This document shows, piece by piece, positions 10,999 to 19,571 of a stretch of DNA of 64,000 bases. Below the pieces are notes generated by a model. It was given only the letters and a program-made list of their open reading frames with translations, had not been told where the DNA came from and did no database searches. This DNA comes from Flavobacterium arcticum (GTDB taxonomy: Bacteria > Bacteroidota > Bacteroidia > Flavobacteriales > Flavobacteriaceae). The stretch spans positions 2,091,001 to 2,155,000 of the forward strand of contig NZ_CP031188.1 of the NCBI RefSeq assembly GCF_003344925.1, written 5' to 3'. Both the position numbers and the translations under genes were made by a program. Position 1 is the stretch's first letter, and each line of letters begins with the position of its first letter.

Positions 10999-11643
10999 AT
11001 GAAAGACCTTAGTGATTACAGAAAATCGTATGAAAAAAGTGAACTTATAGAAAAAGGTTTACCAGAAGATCCTATAACGCTTTTTAGAAACTGGTTTGCT
11101 GAAGCAGAAGCCTATGAAGGTGCTACCGAGGTTAATGCTATGACAGTCTCTACAATTGGTCTTGATGGTTACCCTAAAGCTAGGGTGGTACTATTAAAAC
11201 AGTTTACATATGAAGGCTTTATATTCTATACTAATTATGCTTCTGAAAAGGGAAAGGCAATAGCCGAAAACCCTAATGTTTGCCTGTCATTTTTTTGGCA
11301 CGAGCAAGAGCGTCAAGTAATAATAAAAGGCAAAGCCGAGAAGATAGCTCCGAACCTATCAGATGGCTATTTTGAAAGCCGACCTATCGGTAGTAGACTT
11401 GGTGCAGTAGTATCGCCACAAAGTGAAGTAATACCTTCGCGTACTTATCTTGAAGAAAAATTGATAGCATTAGAAAAAGAAAATGAGCATAAAGAGGTAC
11501 TTCGTCCTGAATATTGGGGAGGTTATATTGTAAAACCTATTTCGGTAGAATTTTGGCAAGGTAGAGCTAACAGGTTGCATGATAGGCTACGTTATAGTAT
11601 ACAAGAAGATTTTGCATGGCAGGTAGAAAGGCTAGCTCCTTAA
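10999..11643 (+). CDS. pdxH: Pyridoxamine/pyridoxine 5'-phosphate oxidase
   Basis: A 214-residue FMN flavoprotein that makes pyridoxal 5'-phosphate from the pyridoxine or pyridoxamine phosphate. Family blocks are in order: the N-terminal DPITLFRNWFAEAE, the FMN-binding PKARVVLLKQ and FYTNYASEKGKAIAENP, the SRIGA-like GSRLGAVVSPQS, and the C-terminal VEFWQGRANRLHDRLRY. Full length and intact. It appears to be a single gene with a weak TAACTTTA box upstream. Confidence 0.95.
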   Translation: MKDLSDYRKSYEKSELIEKGLPEDPITLFRNWFAEAEAYEGATEVNAMTVSTIGLDGYPKARVVLLKQFTYEGFIFYTNYASEKGKAIAENPNVCLSFFWHEQERQVIIKGKAEKIAPNLSDGYFESRPIGSRLGAVVSPQSEVIPSRTYLEEKLIALEKENEHKEVLRPEYWGGYIVKPISVEFWQGRANRLHDRLRYSIQEDFAWQVERLAP

Positions 11644-11737
11644 AACTTTAATATCAAATTAACGGTTTGTAATGTTATTTGTATTAATTTTTTTAGGATA
11701 TTTAAGTTTTTGATTATTAATTCAAAACAGTAAGGTA

Positions 11738-12259
11738 ATGAAAAAATTAATCCTAATACGTCACGCCAAGTCCAGTTGGGATGCACCTTTAATAGATAAA
11801 GACAGACCGCTATCTGCAAGAGGGATTAACGATGCGCACCTTATGGCTGCTAATATAGAGCAGTATCTCCCAGAGTCTTATATAGTATGGAGTAGTACAG
11901 CACAACGTACCAAAAACACAGCTTATATATTTGCAGAAACATTGTTTATACCACAAGATACCATTGTTTTTAAAGATGACCTTTATACGTTTGACGAGAA
12001 AGCTCTTGAAAGAGTTATAAAAAGCTGCGATAACCAATATGATAACTTAATTCTTTTTGGACATAATGATGCAATTACTAATTTTGTTAATATCTTTGGG
12101 AACCAAGAGGTAGAAAACGTTCCTACATCTGGTTTTGTATATCTTACATTTAACGAAGCTGAATGGAAAGATATAAAGAAAGGTAAAACAGAGAAGTTAT
12201 TATTTCCAAGAGATTTTAAGAAACATGATTCACCACTCACCGGTAAACAGGTATATTGA
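11738..12259 (+). CDS. SixA-like histidine phosphatase family protein
   Basis: A 173-residue member of the histidine phosphatase superfamily. The catalytic motif LIRHAKSSW is at residues 6-14, with the catalytic His being the H of RHAK. The second His is in LFGHNDAITNF, and Arg in RPLSARG is conserved. It resembles E. coli SixA, a phosphohistidine phosphatase. The last 35 bases overlap the start of ppk1, so the two are translationally linked. The context suggests a role with polyphosphate metabolism or with phospho-histidine on PPK-type enzymes; that role is inference. Confidence 0.85.
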   Translation: MKKLILIRHAKSSWDAPLIDKDRPLSARGINDAHLMAANIEQYLPESYIVWSSTAQRTKNTAYIFAETLFIPQDTIVFKDDLYTFDEKALERVIKSCDNQYDNLILFGHNDAITNFVNIFGNQEVENVPTSGFVYLTFNEAEWKDIKKGKTEKLLFPRDFKKHDSPLTGKQVY

Positions 12260-14333
12260 TAGAGAGAAAAGCTGGCTTGCATTTAATGCCCGAGTATTAC
12301 AAGAAGCAGCCGACGAAAATGTACCATTGTTAGATAGACTTCGTTTTCTAGGCATATTTTCTAATAATTTAGACGAATTTTTTAGAGTACGTTATGCCGC
12401 TATCCGCAGGTTGAGTTTAGAAGGTAAGACCGGCGAGAAGATATTAGGTGGTATTACGGCAGATGAGTTATTAAAAGAAATTACCGAAATTGTTATTCAA
12501 CAACAATCGGAGAGCCTTCGTATACTTAGTATTATAGAAAAAGAACTTGAAAAAGAGAATGTCTATATTTTAAATGAGTCAGAAGTCTCTAAAGAACAAG
12601 GTGCTTTTATAAAAGACTTTTTTATACAAAAAGTTAGTCCAGAGTTAGTTACTATTATACTTAATGACCTTGACGAGTTTCCTTTACTAAAAGATGCTTC
12701 GGGTTATCTAGCTGTTAAGCTAGTTATGAAACCAAACGAGATAACAGGTAAAGTAGATGCCGAGGAAGAAGTACGTTATGCTATAATAGAAATGCCCAAA
12801 ACAATAAACCGTTTTGTGGTATTACCTTCAGATAACGATAATAAGTGTATTATTATGCTTGATGACGTTATACGTTATAATTTACATAGTATATTTAATA
12901 TCTTTAAATATGAGAAGGTTACTGCTCACATGATAAAAATAACACGTGATGCAGAATTAGAGATAGACAGCGACCAAAGTAAAAGCCTTATGGAGAAAAT
13001 ATCCAAGGGTGTATTAGAACGCCGTGTGGGTGAGCCAGTTCGTTTTGTTTATGACCAGTCTATAGAACAAGACACTTTGGCTTTTTTTCTAAAACGTATG
13101 GATATCGACTCTACAGATAGTATTATACCTGGAGGTAGGTATCATAACCGTAGAGATTATATGGATTTCCCTACATTAGGAAAAGATAATTTAGTTTATA
13201 AACAAAACTACCCACTACCTGTTAATGGATTAAGTCTTGAGGGGAGTATTGTACAAAAAATAAAACGTAAAGATTATTTACTTTATGCACCCTACCAATC
13301 GTTTGCTTATGTAATTAAATTTTTACGAGAAGCAGCCTTAGATCCTAAGGTAATTTCTATAAAAATAACATTATACAGGTTAGCAAAAAATTCGCAAATA
13401 ATAAGTTCGCTTATTAATGCTGCTAAAAATGGTAAGAAAGTAACAGTACAAATAGAGCTTCAAGCGCGTTTTGACGAGGCAAGTAATATATCGTATGCTG
13501 AGTCGATGCAGACAGAAGGTATCAACCTTATATTTGGGGTTAAAGGGCTTAAAGTACACAGTAAAGTATGTGTGGTAGAGCGTGTAGAGGAAAAGAAAGT
13601 AAAACGTTATGGTTTTATCTCTACAGGTAATTTTAACGAGTCTACAGCCAAAATTTATACAGATGTTACGCTATTTACTAGCCACCAACAGATAATGAAG
13701 GAGGTAAGTAAAATATTCGACTTCTTTGACGTTAATTATCGTATTAATAGATATAAACATTTATTAGTATCGCCACAATATGCCCGTACAAAGTTTACTA
13801 AACTAATAGACAAAGAAATACTTAATGCCATAGCTGGTAAGGAAGCATATATTAAGCTGAAAATGAACAGTCTTACTGATTTCAGGATGATAGACAAGTT
13901 GTATGAAGCCAGTAGAGAAGGTGTAAGGATACAGCTTATAATTAGAGGGATATGTTGCCTTATACCAGGGGTTAAAGATATGAGCGAGAATATAGAGGCT
14001 ATAAGTATTGTAGATAATTATTTAGAACACTCTAGAGTATACATTTTTGCCAATTCGGGTAACCCTAATGTATATATTTCTTCGGCAGATTTTATGACTC
14101 GTAATCTTGATGCAAGGGTAGAGGTAACCTGCCCAATTTATGATGAAGAAATTAAACAAGAATTAATAGATACTTTCGAGATAGGGTGGAAAGGTAATGT
14201 AAAAGCTAGACTACATTCAGAATCATTAGATAATGAATACAAAAAGCGAAATACTAATAAAGTATTTAGAGCCCAGCTAGAGACCTATAATTACTACCGT
14301 AACAAGCTAGAAGTTATTTATGAACAATTATAA
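12225..14333 (+). CDS. ppk1: Polyphosphate kinase 1
   Basis: A 702-residue enzyme that reversibly makes polyphosphate from ATP. The N-terminal YIDREKSWLAFNARVLQEA and NNLDEFFRVR blocks are diagnostic. The two catalytic histidines of the PLD-like halves are His445 in LKVHSKVCVV and His602 in YLEHSRVYIF. FISTGNFNESTAKIYTD is also conserved. The ATG at 12225 lies inside the preceding sixA-like gene. It is followed 70 bases later by a Ppx/GppA phosphatase, so synthesis and breakdown enzymes are encoded together. Confidence 0.95.
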   Translation: MIHHSPVNRYIDREKSWLAFNARVLQEAADENVPLLDRLRFLGIFSNNLDEFFRVRYAAIRRLSLEGKTGEKILGGITADELLKEITEIVIQQQSESLRILSIIEKELEKENVYILNESEVSKEQGAFIKDFFIQKVSPELVTIILNDLDEFPLLKDASGYLAVKLVMKPNEITGKVDAEEEVRYAIIEMPKTINRFVVLPSDNDNKCIIMLDDVIRYNLHSIFNIFKYEKVTAHMIKITRDAELEIDSDQSKSLMEKISKGVLERRVGEPVRFVYDQSIEQDTLAFFLKRMDIDSTDSIIPGGRYHNRRDYMDFPTLGKDNLVYKQNYPLPVNGLSLEGSIVQKIKRKDYLLYAPYQSFAYVIKFLREAALDPKVISIKITLYRLAKNSQIISSLINAAKNGKKVTVQIELQARFDEASNISYAESMQTEGINLIFGVKGLKVHSKVCVVERVEEKKVKRYGFISTGNFNESTAKIYTDVTLFTSHQQIMKEVSKIFDFFDVNYRINRYKHLLVSPQYARTKFTKLIDKEILNAIAGKEAYIKLKMNSLTDFRMIDKLYEASREGVRIQLIIRGICCLIPGVKDMSENIEAISIVDNYLEHSRVYIFANSGNPNVYISSADFMTRNLDARVEVTCPIYDEEIKQELIDTFEIGWKGNVKARLHSESLDNEYKKRNTNKVFRAQLETYNYYRNKLEVIYEQL

Positions 14334-14403
14334 TTGAGATACTATTATGTACTCCTAGATATAAAGCTATGGATTATTATAATTTTTTCTCATATTTACA
14401 TAT

Positions 14404-15294
14404 ATGATTAATATAAAGAAATATGCTGCTATAGATATAGGTTCTAACGCTATGCGTCTTTTAATGACCAATATTGTAGAGCAACAAGGAAGAGAAACAC
14501 AATTTAATAAAAGTTCATTAGTACGTGTGCCTATTCGTTTAGGTCAGGATGCATTTACTGTAGGCGAAATTGCTGAAGAAAGCATAGAGCGTATGGTTGA
14601 TGCCATGAAAGCATATAAACTATTAATGAAGGTACACGGAATAGAGCGCTATATGGCGTGTGCAACATCGGCTATGCGTGAGGCTTATAATGGAAAAGAA
14701 GTAGCTGACTTGATAGAGCAAGAAGCAGGCATAAAAATAGATATTATAGATGGTAAAAGAGAAGCCGCTATAATAGCATCTACAGACCTTCAGCAATTTA
14801 TAAAGCCAGATCAAACATATCTTTTTGTAGATGTAGGTGGTGGTAGTACTGAGTTTTCATTATTTACCAATGGAAAGATAACAGCTTCGCGTTCGTTTAA
14901 AAATGGTACAGTACGCTTGCTTAATAATATGGTTAATGATATTGTATGGCAGGAGATAGAAAAATGGATAAAAGCTGTTACAGAGCAATATGATAATATT
15001 ATTATGGTAGGCTCTGGAGGTAATATTAATAAACTATTTAAAATGTCAGGTAAAAAACAAGATTTACCGTTATCTTATTTTTATATTAACTCACAATATC
15101 AGTTTCTTAATAGCCTTACTTATGAGCAACGTATATCGGAACTAGGATTGAATCCTGATCGTGCCGATGTTATTATTTATGCTACTCGCATATACCTTAA
15201 CGTTATGAAGTGGAGTGGTGCTCGCAATATATACGTGCCAAAGATAGGACTATCTGATGGTATAGTAAAAGCAATGTATTACGGTAAAATATAA
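14404..15294 (+). CDS. Ppx/GppA exopolyphosphatase family protein
   Basis: A 296-residue protein of the ASKHA phosphatase family. Nucleotide-binding motifs are visible: YAAIDIGSNAMRLLM near the N-terminus and FVDVGGGSTEFSLF near residue 140, with the catalytic Glu region at AREAYNG. It has the length of the short Ppx form, lacking the C-terminal HD-like domain of E. coli Ppx/GppA. It would hydrolyse polyphosphate or pppGpp. Being directly downstream of ppk1 favours polyphosphate. A strong terminator follows the stop. Confidence 0.9.
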   Translation: MINIKKYAAIDIGSNAMRLLMTNIVEQQGRETQFNKSSLVRVPIRLGQDAFTVGEIAEESIERMVDAMKAYKLLMKVHGIERYMACATSAMREAYNGKEVADLIEQEAGIKIDIIDGKREAAIIASTDLQQFIKPDQTYLFVDVGGGSTEFSLFTNGKITASRSFKNGTVRLLNNMVNDIVWQEIEKWIKAVTEQYDNIIMVGSGGNINKLFKMSGKKQDLPLSYFYINSQYQFLNSLTYEQRISELGLNPDRADVIIYATRIYLNVMKWSGARNIYVPKIGLSDGIVKAMYYGKI

Positions 15295-15300
15295 CAAAAT

Positions 15301-15334
15301 AAAAAAGAGGTAATTATCATACTACCTCTTTTTT
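15301..15334. terminator. Bidirectional hairpin terminator
   Basis: Perfect 12-bp arms AAAAAAGAGGTA and TACCTCTTTTTT lie between the convergent Ppx/GppA gene and the small secreted-protein gene that ends at 15337. Confidence 0.9.
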
Positions 15335-15336
15335 AT

Positions 15337-15783
15337 TTACTCTCTTTTTTTCTTTCTGTATTTTTCTAACAACTTCCTATTAAAGTCATTTTCAGCTTTT
15401 TTCAGCTTTAATATTTTTATAGGGCTTATTATGGTTTTAAGATCATTAACAAGCTTTTGTTTTAAATGAAATAACTCTTCATCGGCAGTCTCAAGCTGAT
15501 TCAAGTAAGACATCGCTTCTTTATCTGATATTTTATCAATACCCTTCTCGTCCAGTTGTTTTATCAACTTACGCATCTTGTCGTGTTTTATCTCAAATTC
15601 TTTGTCTTCATACACATTATAAATAGGCCAAAATTTTGCAGCTTCTTCACTGGTAAGACTTAGCTCTGTAGTAATAAAAGATACTTTAAGTGCTTTTATT
15701 TGTGCTCTTTTTTCTTTGTGTCCCTGACTATGCATGGCATAAGAAAAAAGTAAAAATAAGGATAGTAAAAACTTTGTTTTCAT
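15337..15783 (-). CDS. Secreted helical protein of an ECF sigma operon (Spy/LTXXQ-like)
   Basis: A 148-residue protein with an N-terminal signal peptide (MKTKFLLSLFLLFSYAMHSQG), probably cleaved after the SxA/Q-type site. The mature part is highly charged and helical and carries LSLTSEEAAKFWPIYNVYE, which resembles the LTxxQ/Spy-type periplasmic domain. Similar proteins in Flavobacteriia are often described as sensors of ECF-type sigma factors. It is the third gene of the sigma operon, 4 bases after the membrane protein gene, so a role in envelope-stress sensing is likely but inferred. Confidence 0.75.
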   Translation of the reverse strand: MKTKFLLSLFLLFSYAMHSQGHKEKRAQIKALKVSFITTELSLTSEEAAKFWPIYNVYEDKEFEIKHDKMRKLIKQLDEKGIDKISDKEAMSYLNQLETADEELFHLKQKLVNDLKTIISPIKILKLKKAENDFNRKLLEKYRKKKRE

Positions 15784-15787
15784 AATG

Positions 15788-16204
15788 TTATTCGGTTAAA
15801 TAAATATCATAATTACTCTGGGTGCTAATGTAATCTTCAATAGCCTCATTGCTTAGGTTATTTGTGACCATAGATTGCTCCAGTTCTTGTATGTCAGTAG
15901 CATCAAATTGCTGATATAAGTCATATTCGTTAATATTAGACTCATATACCAAGTAATTTTCTATAGTTGCCACATCAGGTTGTGTTGTTGTATTAAGGTT
16001 TAAAAATACTGAAATTCCTATAAACATAATAAACACTGCCGCCGCCGATAGCCATATTGGTTTTTTTCGGTATAGCGGTACTACCTTTGTTTCCTGTTGT
16101 GGTAACTTTTGTAGTACGGTATCGGTAAGGTTACTAAAATAGTCATCGGGGGCTTTAAATCCCGATTTTATTTTAGGTTCATTATCCAATTTAAAGTTTT
16201 TCAT
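15788..16204 (-). CDS. Single-pass membrane protein, probable anti-sigma factor
   Basis: A 138-residue protein with one membrane helix (about residues 50-70, KPIWLSAAAVFIMFIGISVF). The N-terminal cytoplasmic part of about 48 residues includes APDDYFSNLTDTVLQKLP, a motif common in Bacteroidota sigma-operon membrane proteins. The C-terminal part is acidic and would face the periplasm. The position between the sigma gene and the secreted helical protein gene fits an anti-sigma factor. No zinc HxxxCxxC motif is present, so it is not a ZAS-type anti-sigma. It starts 30 bases after the sigma stop codon. Confidence 0.7.
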   Translation of the reverse strand: MKNFKLDNEPKIKSGFKAPDDYFSNLTDTVLQKLPQQETKVVPLYRKKPIWLSAAAVFIMFIGISVFLNLNTTTQPDVATIENYLVYESNINEYDLYQQFDATDIQELEQSMVTNNLSNEAIEDYISTQSNYDIYLTE

Positions 16205-16234
16205 AATAGTATGACTTAATGCTATGTAAATGGT

Positions 16235-16777
16235 TTAAAGCGATTTAATATATTCTTCTATTTTTTTTACTGCATGATGGTATGATGCTTTTAATGCTCC
16301 TACTGATGTGTTTAATATTTCAGATATTTCTTCATATTTTAAGTCTTCAAAATATTTCATTTTAAACACAAGTTGCTGTTTTTCGGGTAGTTTTGCTACT
16401 GCTTGTTGTAATTGCAATTGTAATGTATCACCTTCAAAATACTCATCGGCTTCCAGATTTTGCAGTGCTTTTTGCTGTACCTCTTCGTTTGTAATCCCTG
16501 ATTTTTTAGCTCGCTGATTAATAAATGTTATTGCCTCATTAGTAGCTATTCGATACATCCACGAAAAAAGCTTGCTCTGTTCTTTAAAGTTAGGTAGGTT
16601 TTTAAAAATTTTAATAAAGGTATTTTGTAAAACATCGTCAGTATCATCATGGTTTATTACTATATTACGAATATGGCTATACAATGGTCTGCTATATTGA
16701 GCCATAAGTTTCCTAAAAGCAGCTTCTTGCGTTTTAGGGTTTAATAATTCCGATATAAAAGCCTTTTCGTCTTCCAA
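16235..16777 (-). CDS. ECF (sigma-70 family) RNA polymerase sigma factor
   Basis: A 180-residue sigma factor with region 2 (DDTDDVLQNTFIKIFKNL and WMYRIATNEAITFINQR) and region 4 (LPEKQQLVFKMKYFEDLKYEEI, SVGALKASYHHAVKKI). It would direct RNA polymerase to a small regulon, held in check by the membrane protein encoded next. The first codon is TTG at 16777 (residues MEDEKAF); no ATG is available nearby in frame, and region 2 would be damaged by a much later start. A 7-bp inverted repeat lies 17 bases upstream. It is the first gene of a three-gene operon. Confidence 0.9.
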   Translation of the reverse strand: MEDEKAFISELLNPKTQEAAFRKLMAQYSRPLYSHIRNIVINHDDTDDVLQNTFIKIFKNLPNFKEQSKLFSWMYRIATNEAITFINQRAKKSGITNEEVQQKALQNLEADEYFEGDTLQLQLQQAVAKLPEKQQLVFKMKYFEDLKYEEISEILNTSVGALKASYHHAVKKIEEYIKSL

Positions 16778-16793
16778 GTTTTTATACTGTATA

Positions 16794-16811
16794 TAACTTT
16801 GACTAAAGTTA
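16794..16811. promoter_or_regulatory. Inverted repeat upstream of the ECF sigma gene
   Basis: TAACTTT, a GACT spacer and AAAGTTA form perfect 7-bp arms. On the minus strand it gives TAACTTTA, a near match to the -7 element, so it could be the sigma-gene promoter core, an operator over it, or both. Confidence 0.4.
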
Positions 16812-16899
16812 CACTAAAAGGTTTAATATGGTGTATTATAATTATACTATTAAAACAGTAATCTAACTAATATTAACAGGAACTTAATGCGGTAATTCT

Positions 16900-16929
16900 T
16901 TTGGTTTATGCGTGTTAATCGTACATTTG
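16900..16929 (+). promoter_or_regulatory. Complete Bacteroidota promoter for the HAD gene pair
   Basis: TTTG at 16900-16903, an 18-base spacer and TACATTTG at 16922-16929 (followed by C) match the -33/-7 consensus. An in-frame ATG at 16908 lies between the two boxes and so cannot be the start; ATG 16947 is supported. Confidence 0.7.
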
Positions 16930-16946
16930 CGCTCATAAATTTTATT

Positions 16947-17606
16947 ATGATAAAGACCGTTATATTTGATATGGATGGGGTAATTGTAGATACAGAGCCT
17001 GTTCATTATTATGCTTACCATCAACATTTCAAAAATTTAGAAATAGAAGTATCTGACGCGTTGTATGCTTCTTTTACAGGTAATTCTACAAAAAATGTAT
17101 ATCAAAAGTTAAAAGAAGCATTTCTAATAGAACATGAAATAGATGCATTGGTAAATCAAAAACGCGAATTGTTTAATGATGCTTTTGATACTAAAGAGGA
17201 TTTAGACCTTTTACCAGGAGTAAGAGAACTTATAATAGATCTTCATGAAAATGGCGTAAATCTTATATTGGCATCATCTGCATCTAAAGTTACAATAAGC
17301 AGAGTATTTAACCGCTTTAAACTGCATCAATATTTTTCGCATATTGTAAGTGGCGAAGATTTTCCTAAATCGAAACCACACCCTGCTATTTTTGAGAAAG
17401 CAGCACAATTATCGGGTAACGAAAAACACGAATGCATAGTGATAGAAGATAGCACTAATGGTGTTAAAGCAGCCAAAGCAGCTGGGATTTATTGTGTAGG
17501 TTATAATAGTGTACACTCTAAAATGCAGGAACTTACAGAAGCAGATATTGTTATTAGCGATTTTAATAGTCTTGATTTTAAAAAGGTAAGAGATATCAAT
17601 ATATGA
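16947..17606 (+). CDS. HAD-superfamily phosphatase, beta-phosphoglucomutase-like (copy 1)
   Basis: A 219-residue HAD subfamily I hydrolase. Motif I FDMDGVIVDTEP holds the nucleophile and acid Asp pair. Motif II is LILASSAS, the motif III lysine is in KSKPHPAIF, and motif IV is VIEDSTNGVKAA. A helical cap follows motif I, as in phosphoglucomutase- or phosphoglycolate-phosphatase-like enzymes. All catalytic residues are present; the substrate is unknown. The start was chosen from the promoter position. It overlaps the second HAD gene by 4 bases (ATGA). Confidence 0.88.
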   Translation: MIKTVIFDMDGVIVDTEPVHYYAYHQHFKNLEIEVSDALYASFTGNSTKNVYQKLKEAFLIEHEIDALVNQKRELFNDAFDTKEDLDLLPGVRELIIDLHENGVNLILASSASKVTISRVFNRFKLHQYFSHIVSGEDFPKSKPHPAIFEKAAQLSGNEKHECIVIEDSTNGVKAAKAAGIYCVGYNSVHSKMQELTEADIVISDFNSLDFKKVRDINI

Positions 17607-18274
17607 TAAAGTGTGTGTTGTTTGATATGGATGGGGTTATAGTAAATACAGAACCTATAGGGTATAAAGCCAATCAGGATATGTATAAAGCGTTGGGTAT
17701 TATAGTACCTGATAGTGTTTATAATACTTTTGTGGGCAATTCGGACAAGAATATTGTAGCCAAGCTAAAAGACCTATATGAAATATCCTTAACACACGAA
17801 GAGCTGCTGGAAAAGCAATATGAATATTATTTTAAAGCTTTTGATACTAGTGATGATGTCGAGCTATTACCGGGGGTAAAAGACCTAATTATCGATTTAC
17901 ACTCTAGCGGTATTAAACTAATAGTAGCATCATCGGCATCTAATGCCAAAATTGAAAAAGTATTTACCCGCTTTGGATTACACTCCTATTTTGATGCTAA
18001 ACTAAGCGGAGAAGATTTTGAGTTTTCTAAACCCAATCCCGCTATATATATCGAAGCAGCTAACCAATCAGGTTTCACAAAAGAAGAGTGTATTGTAATA
18101 GAAGATAGTACCAACGGTATAAAGGCAGCCAAAGCTGCTGGTATATATTGTATAGGGTATGAAAGCGGATTATCTATACCACAGGATACCAGTGAAGCAG
18201 ATATAGTAATTACTGATTTTGATCAGTTAAATAGTAATAAAATTAAGGGTTTGCCCAGAACAGTAATCATATAA
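17603..18274 (+). CDS. HAD-superfamily phosphatase, beta-phosphoglucomutase-like (copy 2)
   Basis: A 223-residue paralogue of the preceding gene, similar along its whole length (FDMDGVIVNTEP, LIVASSAS, FSKPNPAIY, VIEDSTNGIKAAKAAGIYC). This points to an old tandem duplication. All HAD motifs are kept, so both copies should be active, perhaps on different phosphosugars. The residue after the second catalytic Asp region changes from VDTEP in copy 1 to VNTEP here. Its ATG overlaps the upstream stop, and it ends one base before the convergent photolyase stop. Confidence 0.88.
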   Translation: MIKCVLFDMDGVIVNTEPIGYKANQDMYKALGIIVPDSVYNTFVGNSDKNIVAKLKDLYEISLTHEELLEKQYEYYFKAFDTSDDVELLPGVKDLIIDLHSSGIKLIVASSASNAKIEKVFTRFGLHSYFDAKLSGEDFEFSKPNPAIYIEAANQSGFTKEECIVIEDSTNGIKAAKAAGIYCIGYESGLSIPQDTSEADIVITDFDQLNSNKIKGLPRTVII

Positions 18275-18275
18275 A

Positions 18276-19559
18276 TTAGACAACAGCTTCTTTATATATT
18301 TTTAAACAGCGTTCGCGTGCTTCCTTATGGTCAACAATAGGGCGGTAGTCAATTTTATCAAACTCAGGTACCCATTTTTTAATATACTTTAAGTCCTTAT
18401 CAAATTTTTTAACCTGTTCTGTAGGGTTAAAAATCCTAAAATAAGGAGCAGCATCCACACCACTACCTGCTGCCCATTGCCAGTTTCCTACATTACTTGA
18501 CTGTTCATAATCAAAAAGCTTTTGAGCAAAATAGGCTTCGCCCCATCTCCAGTCAATAAGTAGATGTTTACACAAAAAACTGGCAACTACCATACGTACT
18601 CTATTGTGCATATGTCCTGTTGTATTTAGCTCGCGCATACCAGCATCTATCATTGGGTAGCCTGTTTTGCCCTCGCACCATGCTTTAAATTCCTTTTCAT
18701 TATTGCGCCATTTAATATTATCATATTTAGGTCTAAAACTTTTGGTTACGGTATTAGGATAATGCCACAGTATTTGCATAAAAAATTCGCGCCATATTAG
18801 CTCATTCATAAATACAGAGTTATCACTCTGTAATGCTTTTTTCATTACTTCTCTTATGCTTACTGCACCAAAGCGAAGGTAGGGGCTTATGTTTGACGTA
18901 CCCTCTAAGGCAGGGAAATTACGGGTGTCTTCATAATTGCTAATCAACTTATCAGAAACCGTGTAAGGAGCAGGTTTTATATTTGCCTCTTTAAAGCCAA
19001 TATCGGTAAGGCTTAAAAAAGGGTAGGAGTGTTTTACAAATTTTGTAGCTTCACTTTCAGTATTATACTCTTGTAGTGCTTCTTCATTAAAATGTGTTTT
19101 CCATTTTTTCATATAAGGAGTATATACTACATAAGGGGTGCCATCATCTTTAACTACTTCATTTTTTTCGAAAACTACTTGATCTTTAAAGGTTTTAAAA
19201 GCAATATTTTCTTGGTCGAGTTGTTCTCCTATTGCTTTATCGCGCTGTAGTGCATAAGGCTCATAGTCATGATTGGTATAAACAGCTTTAATATTGTTTT
19301 CTTGATCCAGTTTTGTAAATACACTTTCGGGTGTATCATAAAACACTGCTAATGAACTATTATAGTGTTGAAGTTTCTCTTGTAGTTGTTGTAATAAACT
19401 ATGTATAAAAGTAACTCGCGCATCATCTTTAGGTAATTCGCTAAGTATATTTTTATCAAAAATAAATATAGGTAACACTTCATCTCCCGATGTTAGGGCT
19501 TCATATAATCCTTTATTATCTTCCAGACGCAAATCGCGCCTAAACCAGAATATTGTCAT
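18276..19559 (-). CDS. phr: Class I deoxyribodipyrimidine photolyase / cryptochrome family
   Basis: A 427-residue FAD protein that uses blue light to split cyclobutane pyrimidine dimers. The N-terminal alpha/beta antenna-binding domain starts TIFWFRRDLRLEDNKGL. The C-terminal FAD domain has ELIWREFFMQILW, GYPMIDAGMRELNTTGHMHNR split across the conserved helices, and NVGNWQWAAGSGVDAAPYFRIFNP. The Trp residues of the electron-transfer chain are in place (WQW). Length is slightly short for class I (about 470), with a compact interdomain linker. It is 12 bases downstream of an SRPBCC gene in the same operon. Confidence 0.9.
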   Translation of the reverse strand: MTIFWFRRDLRLEDNKGLYEALTSGDEVLPIFIFDKNILSELPKDDARVTFIHSLLQQLQEKLQHYNSSLAVFYDTPESVFTKLDQENNIKAVYTNHDYEPYALQRDKAIGEQLDQENIAFKTFKDQVVFEKNEVVKDDGTPYVVYTPYMKKWKTHFNEEALQEYNTESEATKFVKHSYPFLSLTDIGFKEANIKPAPYTVSDKLISNYEDTRNFPALEGTSNISPYLRFGAVSIREVMKKALQSDNSVFMNELIWREFFMQILWHYPNTVTKSFRPKYDNIKWRNNEKEFKAWCEGKTGYPMIDAGMRELNTTGHMHNRVRMVVASFLCKHLLIDWRWGEAYFAQKLFDYEQSSNVGNWQWAAGSGVDAAPYFRIFNPTEQVKKFDKDLKYIKKWVPEFDKIDYRPIVDHKEARERCLKIYKEAVV

Positions 19560-19571
19560 AAATAACTTTTC

